The translations under genes and the position numbers were made by a program. A model generated the notes under the pieces. That model had not been told where the DNA came from, searched no databases, and was given only the letters and a program-made list of their open reading frames with translations. A DNA stretch of 64,000 nucleotides, from NCBI RefSeq assembly GCF_003182135.1, contig NZ_QGTL01000001.1:310001-374000 (forward strand), written 5' to 3'. Shown here piece by piece: positions 1 through 12,089 of the stretch (its first letter is position 1; every line of letters begins with the position of its first letter). This DNA is from Nocardia neocaledoniensis (GTDB lineage: Bacteria; Actinomycetota; Actinomycetes; Mycobacteriales; Mycobacteriaceae).

Positions 1-637
1 AGAACGCCTCGGCGCTGGCGACGACGCCCTTCTCCTTCATGGACTCGGCGATCTGCGTCGCGGTGTCGCCGGAGTGCACCTGGACCACGACGGGCGCGCC
101 GGGCGGTCCCGCGAAGTCCTCGGGCGGGGTGAAGCCGCTCATCAGCTTGTACCCGGCGAAGCCGGCCGCCGCGACGAACAGCACGACGAGCACCGCGCCG
201 ACCGCCCACAGGTTGCGGCGGCGTCGTTTACGCTCGGCCGCCTTGCGCGAGGCGATCCGCGACCGCTTGCTCCGGCCCGAGGCGGCTTTGCCGCGGCCCG
301 CCGGTTCCTTGCCGCGCCCAGCGCCTTCCCGGCCACGTGCGGACGGGCCGCGACCACGCGCTGGAGCCGCCCTGCCGCCTGCGGGCGCACGGCCCGCCGG
401 TGGCCGCCTGCGCGCCGGAGCGACCGGCTCGGGCTCGGGCTCCGGCTCGTCGTAGACCTCGTCCTCGTAGCGCGGGATGACATTGGTGTCGTCATCGTCG
501 TCCCAGTGCGCCGGATCCGGTTCGGGCTCCGCACGTGCCGTGCGGGCGTCCAGACCCCAGTCGTCGCGCCGGGGGTAGCGCCGATCGGCCTCCCGCGCCC
601 GGTAGCGTTCCTCGGCCCTGGCCCATCGGTCGGTCAT
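1..637 (-). CDS. mltG: MltG/YceG endolytic murein transglycosylase, N-terminal part
   Basis: MltG is a membrane-anchored lytic transglycosylase that cuts nascent glycan strands and ends their extension. Only the N-terminal 212 codons are visible; the catalytic part lies beyond the window start. The visible protein has a charged cytoplasmic leader of about 135 residues, rich in Arg, Pro, Gly and Glu, then one membrane helix ([20 protein letters not shown]), then the start of the LysM-like YceG region ([20 protein letters not shown]). The long basic leader is typical of actinobacterial MltG. The ATG overlaps the ruvX stop codon (ATGA), so the two are translationally coupled. The order alaS-ruvX-mltG is conserved in mycobacteria (Rv2555c-Rv2553c). 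The assignment is firm from both sequence and context. Confidence 0.9.
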   Translation of the reverse strand, partial: MTDRWARAEERYRAREADRRYPRRDDWGLDARTARAEPEPDPAHWDDDDDTNVIPRYEDEVYDEPEPEPEPVAPARRRPPAGRAPAGGRAAPARGRGPSARGREGAGRGKEPAGRGKAASGRSKRSRIASRKAAERKRRRRNLWAVGAVLVVLFVAAAGFAGYKLMSGFTPPEDFAGPPGAPVVVQVHSGDTATQIAESMKEKGVVASAEAF

Positions 638-1199
638 GCGTCGTCTCCGACCCCGTGTGCCGTGTCTGTCGCGTCCTTCAACACCGAACTCCGCTCGTCC
701 AACCATCCTTGCAGAATCGACACCGCTGCCGCCTGGTCGATCACCTGCCGCTGGCCACGTGCGCGAACCCCGCTGTCGCGCAGCGCACGTGCAGCAGACA
801 CCGTAGTCAAACGTTCGTCGGAAAGGCGTATCGGAATCGGGTCTATCACCCTGCGCAACTCCCGGGCAAACCGACGCGCGATGGTCGCCGCCGTGCCGTT
901 TTCACCACGCAACGTGCGCGGGAGACCGATGATCACCTCGACCGCTTCGTACTCCGACACGATCTCGGCAATTCTTGCGATGTCGGCGGGTGGGCCCGCC
1001 GCGCGCCCACCGGATTTCGCCGGTTTGGCGCGCGGCACGGTCTCCACGGGCGTGGCGAGGATGCCGTCGGGATCGCTCGAGGCGACACCGATCCGGACGC
1101 TGCCGACATCGATCGCGATCCGGCGCCCGCGACCGGGATCGGTCGCCGCGTCGGGGCGGTCGGCCGCGTCCTGGTCGGTGGCGCCGGTGTCGGCGGCCA

Positions 1200-1200
<1 letters not shown>
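634..1200 (-). CDS. ruvX: RuvX/YqgF putative Holliday junction resolvase (pre-16S rRNA nuclease family)
   Basis: This 188-residue protein has an RNase H-like fold. The first acidic motif is [16 protein letters not shown] (about residues 28-43). It is followed by [14 protein letters not shown], then LSDERLTT, then the C-terminal [13 protein letters not shown], giving the four expected conserved blocks with acidic residues in place. Family members process the 5' end of pre-16S rRNA in E. coli and have been proposed as Holliday junction resolvases. About 25 N-terminal residues are low complexity. The ATG shares one base with the alaS stop (TGATG), and the stop overlaps the mltG start, so alaS-ruvX-mltG reads as one operon. 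Family assignment is secure; the in vivo substrate is not shown by sequence. Confidence 0.93.
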
Positions 1201-3866
<2,666 letters not shown>

Positions 3867-3934
3867 AGCAGTCCAGCCTACCGCCTGCATTCCACCGGTT
3901 TTGCGCCGGAGTCGGTGGTCTCGGCGACACCCGC

Positions 3935-5281
3935 CTACTTCCCCCGCACGATGCGGCGCAGCTTGCCCAGCCTGCCGCCGACCTCCCGTTCGAAGCCGTG
4001 GTCGGTCGGCTCGTAGTAGTCGGTGCCGACCAGGTCGTCGGGCGGGTACTGCTGGGCCAGCACACCCTCGCGCGCGTTGTGCGGGAACCGGTAGCCCTGC
4101 GCGTTGCCCAGCGCGGCGGCGCCCGCGTAGTGGCCGTCGCGCAGGTGCGGCGGCACGGCGCCGGCCTTGCCCGCGGCGACATCGGCCATCGCCGCGCCGA
4201 GCGCCGAGGTCACCGCGCCGGACTTCGGGGCGGTGGCCAGGTGGATCGTGGCCTGGGCCAGCGCGAGCCTGGCCTCGGGGAGGCCGACGAGCTGCACCAC
4301 CTGGGCGGCGGCGGTGGCGGTCTGCAGGGCCATCGGGTCGGCCATGCCGATGTCCTCGCTGGCGTGGATCATCAGGCGGCGGGCGATGAAGCGGGGGTCC
4401 TCGCCCGCGGTGAGCATGCGGGCCAGGTAGTGCAGGGCGGCGTCGACATCGGAACCGCGGATGGACTTGATGAAGGCGCTGATCACGTCGTAGTGCTGGT
4501 CGCCCGCGCGGTCGTAGCGCACCGCCGCCTTGTCGACGCTGGCCTCGACCAAGGCGACGTCGACGACACCGTCGAGGGAGGACTCGGCCGAGGCCTCCAG
4601 GGCGGTGAGCGCGCGCCGCGCGTCACCGCCCGCGATGCGCACGATGTGGTCGAGCGCCTCGTCGGTGACCGTGTACTCCCCCGCCAGGCCGCGCTCGTCG
4701 GCGATCGCGCGGTCGAGCACGGACCGGATGTCGGCCGGGGTGAGCGATTGCAGCTGCAGCACCAGCGAGCGCGACAGCAGCGGCGAGACCACCGAGAACG
4801 ACGGATTCTCGGTCGTCGCGCCGACCAGCAGCACGATCCGGTTCTCGACCGCGGCCAGCAGCGCGTCCTGCTGGGTCTTGGAGAAGCGGTGCACCTCGTC
4901 GATGAACAGGACTGTCTGCTCCCCCACCGTCAGCCTGCGCCGGGCCACATCGATGACCGCGCGGACCTCCTTCACCCCGGCCGACAGCGCCGACAGCGCC
5001 TCGAACCGGCGGCCGGTGGCCTGCGACAACAGCGAGGCCAGGGTGGTCTTCCCGGTCCCCGGCGGGCCGTAGAGCAGCACCGACGCCGCGCCGGAGCCCT
5101 CCACCAGGCGCCGCAGCGGCGAGCCGGGACCGAGCAGGTGCTGCTGGCCGATCACCTCGTCGAGCGAGCGCGGCCGCATCCGGACCGCCAGGGGCGCCCC
5201 GGGGTCGCGCCGGACCACCGCGTCGAGCCCCTGCGCGGGCGCGGGGTCGGCACCGGGCACGTCGAACAGGCTGTCACTCAC
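3935..5281 (-). CDS. rarA: RarA/MgsA-type replication-associated recombination AAA+ ATPase
   Basis: RarA acts at stalled or gapped replication forks as a clamp-loader-like AAA+ ATPase. The 448-residue protein has the family start ([17 protein letters not shown]), Walker [15 protein letters not shown], Walker [11 protein letters not shown], sensor 1 [11 protein letters not shown], the helical lid (ITRRALTAL-like [11 protein letters not shown]) and the C-terminal tetramerisation region ending in ERGGRLG-like [12 protein letters not shown]. The reading frame continues open far upstream, but similarity begins at the GTG at 5281 ([10 protein letters not shown]), so the longer frame is discarded. 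It sits just downstream of alaS on the same strand, as in mycobacteria (Rv2559c next to Rv2555c). It is probably constitutively expressed. Confidence 0.93.
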   Translation of the reverse strand: MSDSLFDVPGADPAPAQGLDAVVRRDPGAPLAVRMRPRSLDEVIGQQHLLGPGSPLRRLVEGSGAASVLLYGPPGTGKTTLASLLSQATGRRFEALSALSAGVKEVRAVIDVARRRLTVGEQTVLFIDEVHRFSKTQQDALLAAVENRIVLLVGATTENPSFSVVSPLLSRSLVLQLQSLTPADIRSVLDRAIADERGLAGEYTVTDEALDHIVRIAGGDARRALTALEASAESSLDGVVDVALVEASVDKAAVRYDRAGDQHYDVISAFIKSIRGSDVDAALHYLARMLTAGEDPRFIARRLMIHASEDIGMADPMALQTATAAAQVVQLVGLPEARLALAQATIHLATAPKSGAVTSALGAAMADVAAGKAGAVPPHLRDGHYAGAAALGNAQGYRFPHNAREGVLAQQYPPDDLVGTDYYEPTDHGFEREVGGRLGKLRRIVRGK

Positions 5282-5413
5282 GTCGAGCAGGGTACCGATG
5301 CCCTCGGACAGGTCCGCGAGTTGAACGGCTGACCAATTCTTGCGTGTCCGACTTGCGCGGCGGGCCGCGCTGGGATGAGATCGCTGATCGTGGTCGAAAA
5401 CACCGAGGTCGTC

Positions 5414-7036
5414 GTGGGACAGTTCGCTCGTCGCACCCTGTTCAAAGGCGGCACCGCGGCAGCGGCGGCCGCGCTGCTCACCGCCGCGCCCGCCCACGCG
5501 TCGGGCACGGTGTTCCGGCACGGTGTTGCCTCGGGCGATCCGCTGCCGGGCGCGGTGATCCTGTGGACCCGGGTCACCGTGGCCGAGGACGCGACCCCGG
5601 GTTCCGGGCTGGGCGACGCGGCCACCGTCCGCTGGGAGATCGCGACCGACGAGTCGTTCACCCGGATCGCCGCTTCCGGGACGGCCACCGCCACCGCGGA
5701 CAGCGACCACACGGTGAAGGTCGACGCGACCGGGCTGGCCGCGGGCACCGACTACGTCTACCGCTTCACGGCCCTGGGCGAGACCTCCCCCGTCGGCCAC
5801 ACCCGCACCGCCCCGGCCGACGACACCGACGTCGAGCGACTGCGTCTCGGCGTGGTGTCGTGCTCGAACTGGGAGGCGGGCTGGTTCGCCTCCTACCGTC
5901 ATCTGGCCGCGCGCGGCGACCTCGACGCCGTCGTGCACCTGGGCGACTACCTCTACGAGTACGGGCGCGGCGAGTACACCGGGCGCGGCGGTGCGGTCCG
6001 CGCGCACGATCCGGTGCACGAGATCGTCAGCCTGGCCGACTACCGGATCCGGCACGGCCAGTACAAGACCGATCCCGATCTGCTGGCCCTGCACGCGGCG
6101 GTGCCGTTCGTGTGCACCTGGGACGACCACGAATCCGCCGACAACTCCTGGCGCGACGGTTCCTCCCACCACGATCCCGCCGTCAGCGGCCCGTGGCAGG
6201 ACCGCAAGGCCGCCTCCACGCAGGCCTACCTCGAGTGGATGCCGGTGCGCGCCGACCGCGCCGACGGCGGCCTGCGGATCTACCGCCGGTTGCGGTTCGG
6301 CACCCTCGCCGAGCTGTCGATGCTGGACCTGCGGACATACCGCGACAAGGAGGCGGGCCCGGGCGCGGGCTGGCGCCGCGCCGACGATCCCGCCCGCACG
6401 ATCACCGGCCGGGCCCAGATGGAGTGGCTCACCGCGGGTCTGGTGTCCGCGCCCACCCGATGGAAGCTGATCGGCAACTCCGTGATGGTCGCCCCCGTGG
6501 TGTTTCCGCCGCTCGAGCCGGCGACCACCGACGCCATCACCTCGCTGCTCGGTTTGCCGCAGGGCGGTCTGACCGTCAACGGCGACCAATGGGACGGCTA
6601 CACCGCCGACCGCGCCACCCTGTATCGCGCGATCGCCGACAACGAGATCGGCGACGTGGTGTTCCTGACCGGCGACATCCACACCTCCTGGGCCGCCGAC
6701 CTGCCCCTCGACGCCGCGAACTACCCCGGCGGACCTACCGTCGGCGCGGAATTCGTCGTCCCGTCGATCACCTCCTCTAGTGTCGGCGACCTGCTGAAGG
6801 TGCCGCCACGCACCGCCTCGGTCCCCGCCGAGGAGGCCATCAAGACCGCCAACCATCATCTGCGCTACGTGGAGCTGGACTCGCACGGCTACGGCGTGCT
6901 GGAGGTGACGCCGGAGCAGGCGAAGATGGACTGGTTCTACGTCTTCGACGTCAACGATCCGGCCACCGGCGTGCGCCACGCCGTCTCCTTCGCGGTGCCG
7001 TCCGGCGGTCGCGTGGAGCCGCGACCGGTGCACTGA
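5414..7036 (+). CDS. PhoD-type alkaline phosphatase/phosphodiesterase with Tat signal
   Basis: This is a secreted metallophosphatase that releases phosphate from phosphodiesters or monoesters outside the membrane. The N-terminus is a twin-arginine signal (ARRTLFKGG, an Ala-rich helix, cleavage after AHA). Next is the PhoD N-domain ([11 protein letters not shown], with DYVYRF). The catalytic metal-binding blocks are [35 protein letters not shown] and [14 protein letters not shown] at 5414 is chosen because GAGG lies five bases upstream and the Tat motif then sits at the N-terminus; an ATG at 5375 is possible. It faces away from rarA. No Pho box was recognised, so phosphate control is only an inference from the family. 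Confidence 0.9.
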   Translation: MGQFARRTLFKGGTAAAAAALLTAAPAHASGTVFRHGVASGDPLPGAVILWTRVTVAEDATPGSGLGDAATVRWEIATDESFTRIAASGTATATADSDHTVKVDATGLAAGTDYVYRFTALGETSPVGHTRTAPADDTDVERLRLGVVSCSNWEAGWFASYRHLAARGDLDAVVHLGDYLYEYGRGEYTGRGGAVRAHDPVHEIVSLADYRIRHGQYKTDPDLLALHAAVPFVCTWDDHESADNSWRDGSSHHDPAVSGPWQDRKAASTQAYLEWMPVRADRADGGLRIYRRLRFGTLAELSMLDLRTYRDKEAGPGAGWRRADDPARTITGRAQMEWLTAGLVSAPTRWKLIGNSVMVAPVVFPPLEPATTDAITSLLGLPQGGLTVNGDQWDGYTADRATLYRAIADNEIGDVVFLTGDIHTSWAADLPLDAANYPGGPTVGAEFVVPSITSSSVGDLLKVPPRTASVPAEEAIKTANHHLRYVELDSHGYGVLEVTPEQAKMDWFYVFDVNDPATGVRHAVSFAVPSGGRVEPRPVH

Positions 7037-7171
7037 GCGCGGGACCCTCCCGGCTCCACGGAAATCGGCGCAGAATTTCTCGCAGCGGCTGTCGATCGCG
7101 GCCGCACTCGCCCGTCGGAACTGTACGGCCACCCGACGAGCGGGCAGCCGAAGATCCGAAGGAGTGCCCTC

Positions 7172-7525
7172 ATGAGCCAGTACCTGGTCCTGATCTACGG
7201 CGACGAAGCCACCTACGCCGCCATGTCCCCCGCCGAGCTCGGTGACATGCTCACCGCGCACCGCGCCTTCCAGCAGCTCGCCGGCGACGCCAACCTCGGC
7301 GGCCACGCCCTGCAGCCCACCGGCACCGCGACGTCGCTGCGGCACGAGGCCGACGGCGAGGTCGTCATCACCGACGGCCCCTTCGCCGAGGCGAAGGAAG
7401 CCCTCGGCGGCTACTACCTGATCGAGGCGCCGGACCTGGACGCGGCGATCGCGCTCGCCGCGCAGGTGCCCGCCCCGACCGGCGGCGTCGAAGTGCGCCC
7501 GATCAAGGTCTTCCCGCAGCCGTGA
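7172..7525 (+). CDS. YciI-like DGPF-domain protein linked to an ECF sigma factor
   Basis: A 117-residue single-domain protein of the YCII/DGPF family. The diagnostic motif is [21 protein letters not shown] (about residues 70-90), with the conserved Asp and the His at HALQPTG that shape the small active-site-like pocket. AAGGAG is placed eight bases before the ATG. The stop codon overlaps the GTG of the downstream sigma factor (GTGA), so translation is coupled. DGPF proteins are regularly paired with ECF42-type sigma factors and have been proposed as signal-sensing or metabolic partners; the biochemical role is not established. The pairing here is textbook in arrangement. Confidence 0.88.
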   Translation: MSQYLVLIYGDEATYAAMSPAELGDMLTAHRAFQQLAGDANLGGHALQPTGTATSLRHEADGEVVITDGPFAEAKEALGGYYLIEAPDLDAAIALAAQVPAPTGGVEVRPIKVFPQP

Positions 7526-8769
7526 CAACGGCGGCGGCCGCGGCCGTCGAGCAGGCGCACCGTCGCGAATGGGCCTTCGTGCTCGCCGCGACGGTGCGGC
7601 TGGTCCGCGATTTCGACCTGGCCGAGGAATGCGTACAGGACGCCTATGCCGCGGCGCTGACCGCCTGGGCGAGCGACGGCGTGCCGGCCAGACCGGGCGC
7701 GTGGCTGACCACCGTGGCCCGGCGGCGCGGCCTGGACCTGCTGCGGCGCGACAGCACCCTGCGCCGCACGCTGCCGCGACTCGTCGTCGACGAACCGGTC
7801 GCCGACCCCGCCGACCTGGCCATGGCCGACCTCGACGGCCCCGCGATCCCCGACGACCGGCTCCGGCTGATCAGCACCTGCTGTCATCCGGCGCTGGCCC
7901 GCCCGGCGCAGGTGGCGCTGACGCTGCGGCTGGTCTGCGGCGTGACCACCGCCGAGGTCGCCCGGGCGTTCCTGGTGAGCGAGACGACCATGGCCGCGCG
8001 GATCACCAGGGCGAAGAAGAAGATCGCGGTCGCCGCGATCCCGTACCGGGTGCCGTCGGTGCGCGAGCTGCCGCACCGGCTCGACGCGATCTGCGCGGTC
8101 ATCCATCTGCTGTTCACCACCGGCCACACCGCGCCCGTCGGCGAGCAGCTCGTCCGCACCGATCTGGTGGGCCGCGCCCGCCAGCTCGCGCGGATGATGC
8201 ACGCGCTGGTACCCGACGACCCCGCCGTCACCGGGCTGCTCGCGCTGATCCTGCTCACCGACGCCCGCCGCGCGGCCAGGGTGGACGCGACGGGCGAGCT
8301 GATCACCCTCGAATTCCAGGACCGCGCCCGCTGGGACCACGCGGCCATCGCCGAGGGCATCGCCCTCGTGAAACAGGCGCTGCCGCACACGGATCGGTAC
8401 ACGCTGCAGGCGGCCATCGCCGCCGTCCACGACGAGGCGCCCACCTGGGCCGACACCGACTGGGCGGAGATCATCGGGCTCTACCGGCTGCTGCTGCGCG
8501 TGTGGCCCTCGCCGGTCACCCGGCTCAACCACGCGATCGCCGTCGGCCTGTCCGGCGATCCCGCCCAGGCGCTGACCCTGTTGCGCCCGATCGGCGACGA
8601 GCCCGCGCTGGCGACCTACGGCTACCTCGACGCCGCCCGCGCCGCCTTCCTGGCGGAGGTGGGACGCACCGAGGAGGCGATCGTCGCCTACGAGGCCGCG
8701 CTGCTGCTCACCGACAACACCGTCGAACGCGCCCACCTGCTACGCAAGCGCTCGGCGCTGACCGGGTGA
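7522..8769 (+). CDS. ECF42-type RNA polymerase sigma factor with C-terminal helical extension
   Basis: A 415-residue sigma factor. Region 2 is visible at residues about 15-50 ([19 protein letters not shown]) with the recognition helix [15 protein letters not shown]. Region 4 lies near residues 120-170 ([17 protein letters not shown]). The remaining 240 residues form the DUF6596/TPR-like extension ([45 protein letters not shown]) that defines the ECF42 group. There is no anti-sigma gene nearby, in keeping with this group, where the C-terminal extension is thought to control activity. The GTG start overlaps the DGPF gene stop. Target promoters cannot be told from the sequence. Confidence 0.9.
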   Translation: MTTAAAAAVEQAHRREWAFVLAATVRLVRDFDLAEECVQDAYAAALTAWASDGVPARPGAWLTTVARRRGLDLLRRDSTLRRTLPRLVVDEPVADPADLAMADLDGPAIPDDRLRLISTCCHPALARPAQVALTLRLVCGVTTAEVARAFLVSETTMAARITRAKKKIAVAAIPYRVPSVRELPHRLDAICAVIHLLFTTGHTAPVGEQLVRTDLVGRARQLARMMHALVPDDPAVTGLLALILLTDARRAARVDATGELITLEFQDRARWDHAAIAEGIALVKQALPHTDRYTLQAAIAAVHDEAPTWADTDWAEIIGLYRLLLRVWPSPVTRLNHAIAVGLSGDPAQALTLLRPIGDEPALATYGYLDAARAAFLAEVGRTEEAIVAYEAALLLTDNTVERAHLLRKRSALTG

Positions 8770-8778
8770 AACCGCGAT

Positions 8779-9609
8779 TCAGCCCGCCTCAGGCCCCTCA
8801 GCGGCGAACGCGCGCTTCCACTCGCGGAAACCCTCCTCGGAGCGCCCGCGCCGCCAGTACCCGGAGATCGAGAACCACTTCGGCGCCACGTCGCGTTCCT
8901 TGCGCAGGTAGGGGCGGATGTGCCGCATCACGGCCTCCGCCTCCCCGTGCACGAACGCGTGGACCTGGCCGGGCAGCCACTCGGCCGCGCGGACGGCGGC
9001 CACCAGCGGCGCGTGCTCGCCGGCGAGGTCGTCCGGGATCAGGTCCGAGGACACGCCGCGATGCACCCACGACAGGCGCAGGTCACCGGGTGAGGTGAGC
9101 GCAATCTCGTCCTCGGCGCCGCCCACCTCGACGAACACGAGCGCGGGCGCGCCGGCAGGCACCGCCTCGAGCGCCGCCGCGATCGCGGGCAGCGCCGACT
9201 CGTCCCCGGCGAACAGGTACCAGTCGGCCGCCGGGTCGGGCGCGAAGGCGCCGCCGGGTCCGTTCAACCAGAAGCGCGCGCCCGGCTCGACCGCACGCGC
9301 CCACGGCCCCGCGATGCCGTCGTCACCGTGCACCACGAAGTCGATGCTGATCTCGCGTCGTGCGGCGTCGAAGGACCGCACGGTGTAGGTGCGCAGCACC
9401 GGCTGGCTCTCCGGGCCCAGTGTCGCGCGCACGGCGTCGAGGTCGAACGGTTCCGGATACTCGACGCCCGGCGGCGGGAAGACGAGCTTCACGTAGGCGT
9501 CGGTGAAGGCGTTCGGAGTGAACTCCGGCCCGACGGCGCCGACGATCCGCACCAGGTGCGGAGTCAGCCACTGCTTGCGGACGACGGTGACGCTGACCGG
9601 ATTCGGCAC
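8779..9609 (-). CDS. Siderophore-interacting protein (NAD(P)H-dependent ferric-siderophore reductase)
   Basis: A 276-residue cytoplasmic flavoprotein of the SIP/ViuB family, which reduces Fe(III)-siderophore to release iron. The FAD-binding motif RTYTVRSFD is followed by IDFVVHGDDGIAGPWA (flavin-phosphate binding). The NAD(P)H domain has YLFAGDESALPAI and VFVEVGG, and the family-specific tail is ISGYWRRGRSEEGFREWKR. Length is typical. It converges with the sigma factor gene only ten bases away and has no siderophore genes beside it. No IdeR box was noticed in the 66 bases separating it from the next minus-strand gene, so iron control is unproven. Confidence 0.9.
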   Translation of the reverse strand: MPNPVSVTVVRKQWLTPHLVRIVGAVGPEFTPNAFTDAYVKLVFPPPGVEYPEPFDLDAVRATLGPESQPVLRTYTVRSFDAARREISIDFVVHGDDGIAGPWARAVEPGARFWLNGPGGAFAPDPAADWYLFAGDESALPAIAAALEAVPAGAPALVFVEVGGAEDEIALTSPGDLRLSWVHRGVSSDLIPDDLAGEHAPLVAAVRAAEWLPGQVHAFVHGEAEAVMRHIRPYLRKERDVAPKWFSISGYWRRGRSEEGFREWKRAFAAEGPEAG

Positions 9610-9675
9610 TGCTGCTCCCTACTTCCTCGGACCACCGCGACGGTACTCCCGTCGCGCCGGGAAGTGGGGAGCTCG

Positions 9676-10845
9676 CTACTCGGCCCAGCGTTCCTCGAGC
9701 ATCGCCGACACCTGTTCGGCGAAGTCGCCGACCGCGTCGTCCCCGGTGACCCTGGCATCCTCGGCCAGCGCCGACCAGCGGTTGATCAGCGCCTCCGAGC
9801 GCGGCACGGACAGGCCGTGTTCGCGGGCGGTGGCGATGCGCGTGTGGTCGGCGGGCAGGAACCAGTACGTGGACAGCCACACCCAGATCAGGCGTGCCTC
9901 CAGGATCCGTTCGGCGAGCACCGTGTCGTCGGCCAGCGACGGCCACACCCCGACCACGGCCGAGCGCCACGCCTCCACCATCTCCCGGGCGCGGCTGCGC
10001 GACAACTCGAAATCGCACAGGCAGCCGGGGAACGAGACCAGCGCGTAGGCGATGTCGAGCGTGGCGTCGCGGAATCCGCCCCACTCGTAGTCGAGGAAGC
10101 GGGCGCCCTCGTCGTTCATGATCACGTTGTCGGGGCACAGGTCCGACGGGCTGAACGCGCGGTAGCGGCCGCCGGTGAACAACCGATTGCCGTGCACGAT
10201 GCGCTCGGCGATCTCGCCGGGGACCTCGATGCCGAGTTCGGTCTGCAGCAGACCGGGCACATCGGCGATCGCGGCCTGGGCCTGCTGGGCGATGCCGTCG
10301 ACGCGATGCGCCGAGTCGACCCGCCGCATCAGCGCGACGAAGTCCGGCTCGCGCCCGACGGTCGCCGCGTGCATCCGGCCCAGCGCCTGCGCGAACGCCA
10401 TCAGCGAGTTCCGAGTGCCCGGCTCGGCGCGGGTCTGCAGCACGGAGGTGAGCAGCGCGTTCTCGCCCAGGTCCGAGAGCACCAGCAGCCGGTCCGGCAC
10501 GCTGTGCGCGATCAGGTAGGCGCCGGGGCGCTGTTCGCGACTGAGCGCGGTGGTGAACTGGTAGGACACCGCCTCGCGCAGGAACGCGGCATCGATGCTG
10601 GCGACTCCGGGCGCCATGCCACCGGTGACGCGGTCCGAGGCGGTACCGCGCACCTGTTTCACGATCAGCGTGCGCGGCAACGAGAAAGCGTTCTCCGCGA
10701 CACGCACCCGCAGGACTGTCGTCCTGCCACTGCCACTGAGCTCCATCGGATCACTCAGCTTCACCGGAGCACCCATTCGCTTTGTGAGCAACTGTTGTGC
10801 TGCGGACACGACGTCGGCGGCGCGTTCGGCCAATAGTGCGGTCAT
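9676..10845 (-). CDS. Phosphotransferase-family (APH/choline-kinase fold) protein
   Basis: A 389-residue protein of the aminoglycoside phosphotransferase fold. The N-lobe has TVLRVRVAENA and the nucleotide-contacting lysine in RTLIVKQVRG. The catalytic loop reads FSPSDLCPDNVIMNDEGARFLDYEWGG. The catalytic-base Asp, the metal-binding Asn and the second Asp (LDYEW) are kept, but the usual His of the HGDxxxxN loop is replaced (PSD). The family phosphorylates small hydroxylated molecules, occasionally antibiotics; the substrate cannot be told. It stands alone between divergent and same-strand unrelated genes. Family confidence is high, and kinase activity likely but not certain. Confidence 0.75.
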   Translation of the reverse strand: MTALLAERAADVVSAAQQLLTKRMGAPVKLSDPMELSGSGRTTVLRVRVAENAFSLPRTLIVKQVRGTASDRVTGGMAPGVASIDAAFLREAVSYQFTTALSREQRPGAYLIAHSVPDRLLVLSDLGENALLTSVLQTRAEPGTRNSLMAFAQALGRMHAATVGREPDFVALMRRVDSAHRVDGIAQQAQAAIADVPGLLQTELGIEVPGEIAERIVHGNRLFTGGRYRAFSPSDLCPDNVIMNDEGARFLDYEWGGFRDATLDIAYALVSFPGCLCDFELSRSRAREMVEAWRSAVVGVWPSLADDTVLAERILEARLIWVWLSTYWFLPADHTRIATAREHGLSVPRSEALINRWSALAEDARVTGDDAVGDFAEQVSAMLEERWAE

Positions 10846-10952
10846 CGCCTCTCAAGCTACTCGTACCTGGTCACTTCTAGCGAGCGGTTACACAACCTTT
10901 CCGCGTCGCTCGGCGTGTTGGAGCCAGGGTTGCGCCGGGTGTGCCTGTTCGC

Positions 10953-10982
10953 TTGACACACCAGTGCGCCGTCGGGTTTTCT
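10953..10982 (+). promoter_or_regulatory. Candidate promoter for the Rv2560-like gene
   Basis: A consensus-like -35 (TTGACA, 10953-10958) is followed after 18 bases by a weak -10 (TTTTCT, 10977-10982), about 55 bases before the GTG at 11040. The -35 is good and the -10 is poor, so this is a tentative call. Confidence 0.3.
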
Positions 10983-11039
10983 CATCGTCAACTGCTGTGC
11001 GCCACACCGCAAACCGGTTGAGTCGAAAGGTCTACCACA

Positions 11040-12080
11040 GTGACCGACACACCGTACGCCGCATCGAGCGATTCACCGGGTGGGCCACCGCGATCCGGGG
11101 GTGGCGGACAGTTCGCCGAGGGCACGGGCCGCCACGAGGGACCGGGTCAGCCGCCCGCCACGGGCCAGGGCCCGAGCAGGCACGGAATGGCCGGTGGCGC
11201 AGGGTATCCGCAATTCGAGGGCCCCGGCGCCGCGCAGTACGGCGACGAGCCGCTCGAGCCCGCCCCGCCGGTTGCCGGCACCGGCCACGCGGCCCCGCAG
11301 TACGGTCCGGCGACCCCGCAGTACGGTCCGGCCGGCACCGGTCCCGGTTACCCCGCGCCGCAGGCGAAACCGGACACCGGGGGCTATCCGGTCACCCCCG
11401 CGCCCGGCGTGTCGGGTACCGGCGGCGGGCAGCCGCAGGGTTACTACCAGCCGGAAACACAGACCCTCGATGTCGGGCGGTCGCTGAGCTACGGCTGGGA
11501 GCGCTTCCGCGCCAATCCGGGCCCGTGGCTCGGCGTGACGGCGGTGGGGGTGCTCATCTATCTGGCCGTCCTCGCGATCGTCCAGATCTTCGATCCCACT
11601 TCGCTGTTCACGGTGCTGTTCCTGTTCCTGCTCGTCGCGGTCGCCCTGTGGCTGCTGCAGGCGGTGATGATCCGTGGCGCGCTCTACGAAACCGACGGAT
11701 ACCCACCGGCTTTCGGATCGTTCTTCCGCTTCGTGAACGCGGGCAATGTCCTGCTCACGGCCCTGCTGGCCTTCGCGGCGACGCTGCTCGCGTCCTCGCT
11801 GTGCCTGCTGCCCGGGCTGGTGGTCGGGTTCCTGTGCATGTTCTCGCTGCACTTCGTCATCGATCAGGACTACGGTCCGCTGGAAGCGATCAAGGCGAGC
11901 GCGATCCTGGTGGTGAACAACCTGTGGGCCGCGCTGCTGCTGGCGCTGACGATCTCGCTGGTCACCGCCGTCGGCCTGGTGCTGTGCGGGCTCGGGTTGT
12001 TCGTCGCCGGTCCGGTGTGCGCGATCGCGGTCACCTACGGCTACCGGGTGCTCACCGCCGGACCTGTCGCCCGGATCTGA
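11040..12080 (+). CDS. Proline/glycine-rich integral membrane protein (Rv2560-like)
   Basis: This 346-residue protein has a soluble N-terminal half of about 150 residues rich in Gly, Pro, Gln and Tyr, including a short repeat (two copies of PQYGPA). It is followed by LSYGWERFRANPGPWLGVTAVGVLIYLA and four or more hydrophobic segments (about residues 165-345). The repeats resemble low-complexity cytosolic tails of actinobacterial cell-envelope proteins. The place in the genome, between rarA and aspS, matches M. tuberculosis Rv2560, described there only as a proline- and glycine-rich transmembrane protein. Function is unknown. The GTG start follows GGTCTACCACA, without a strong Shine-Dalgarno sequence. 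Confidence 0.75.
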   Translation: MTDTPYAASSDSPGGPPRSGGGGQFAEGTGRHEGPGQPPATGQGPSRHGMAGGAGYPQFEGPGAAQYGDEPLEPAPPVAGTGHAAPQYGPATPQYGPAGTGPGYPAPQAKPDTGGYPVTPAPGVSGTGGGQPQGYYQPETQTLDVGRSLSYGWERFRANPGPWLGVTAVGVLIYLAVLAIVQIFDPTSLFTVLFLFLLVAVALWLLQAVMIRGALYETDGYPPAFGSFFRFVNAGNVLLTALLAFAATLLASSLCLLPGLVVGFLCMFSLHFVIDQDYGPLEAIKASAILVVNNLWAALLLALTISLVTAVGLVLCGLGLFVAGPVCAIAVTYGYRVLTAGPVARI

Positions 12081-12089
12081 GCGCGGGTC

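Noticed and set aside
5282..7528. Minus-strand open frame continuing upstream of rarA for over 2 kb
   Set aside because: It is the antisense shadow of the PhoD-like and DGPF genes; similarity to RarA begins only at 5281.
7160..8770. Anti-sigma factor beside the ECF sigma gene
   Set aside because: The neighbour is a DGPF protein without membrane helix or zinc-anti-sigma motif; the ECF42 group normally lacks an anti-sigma gene.
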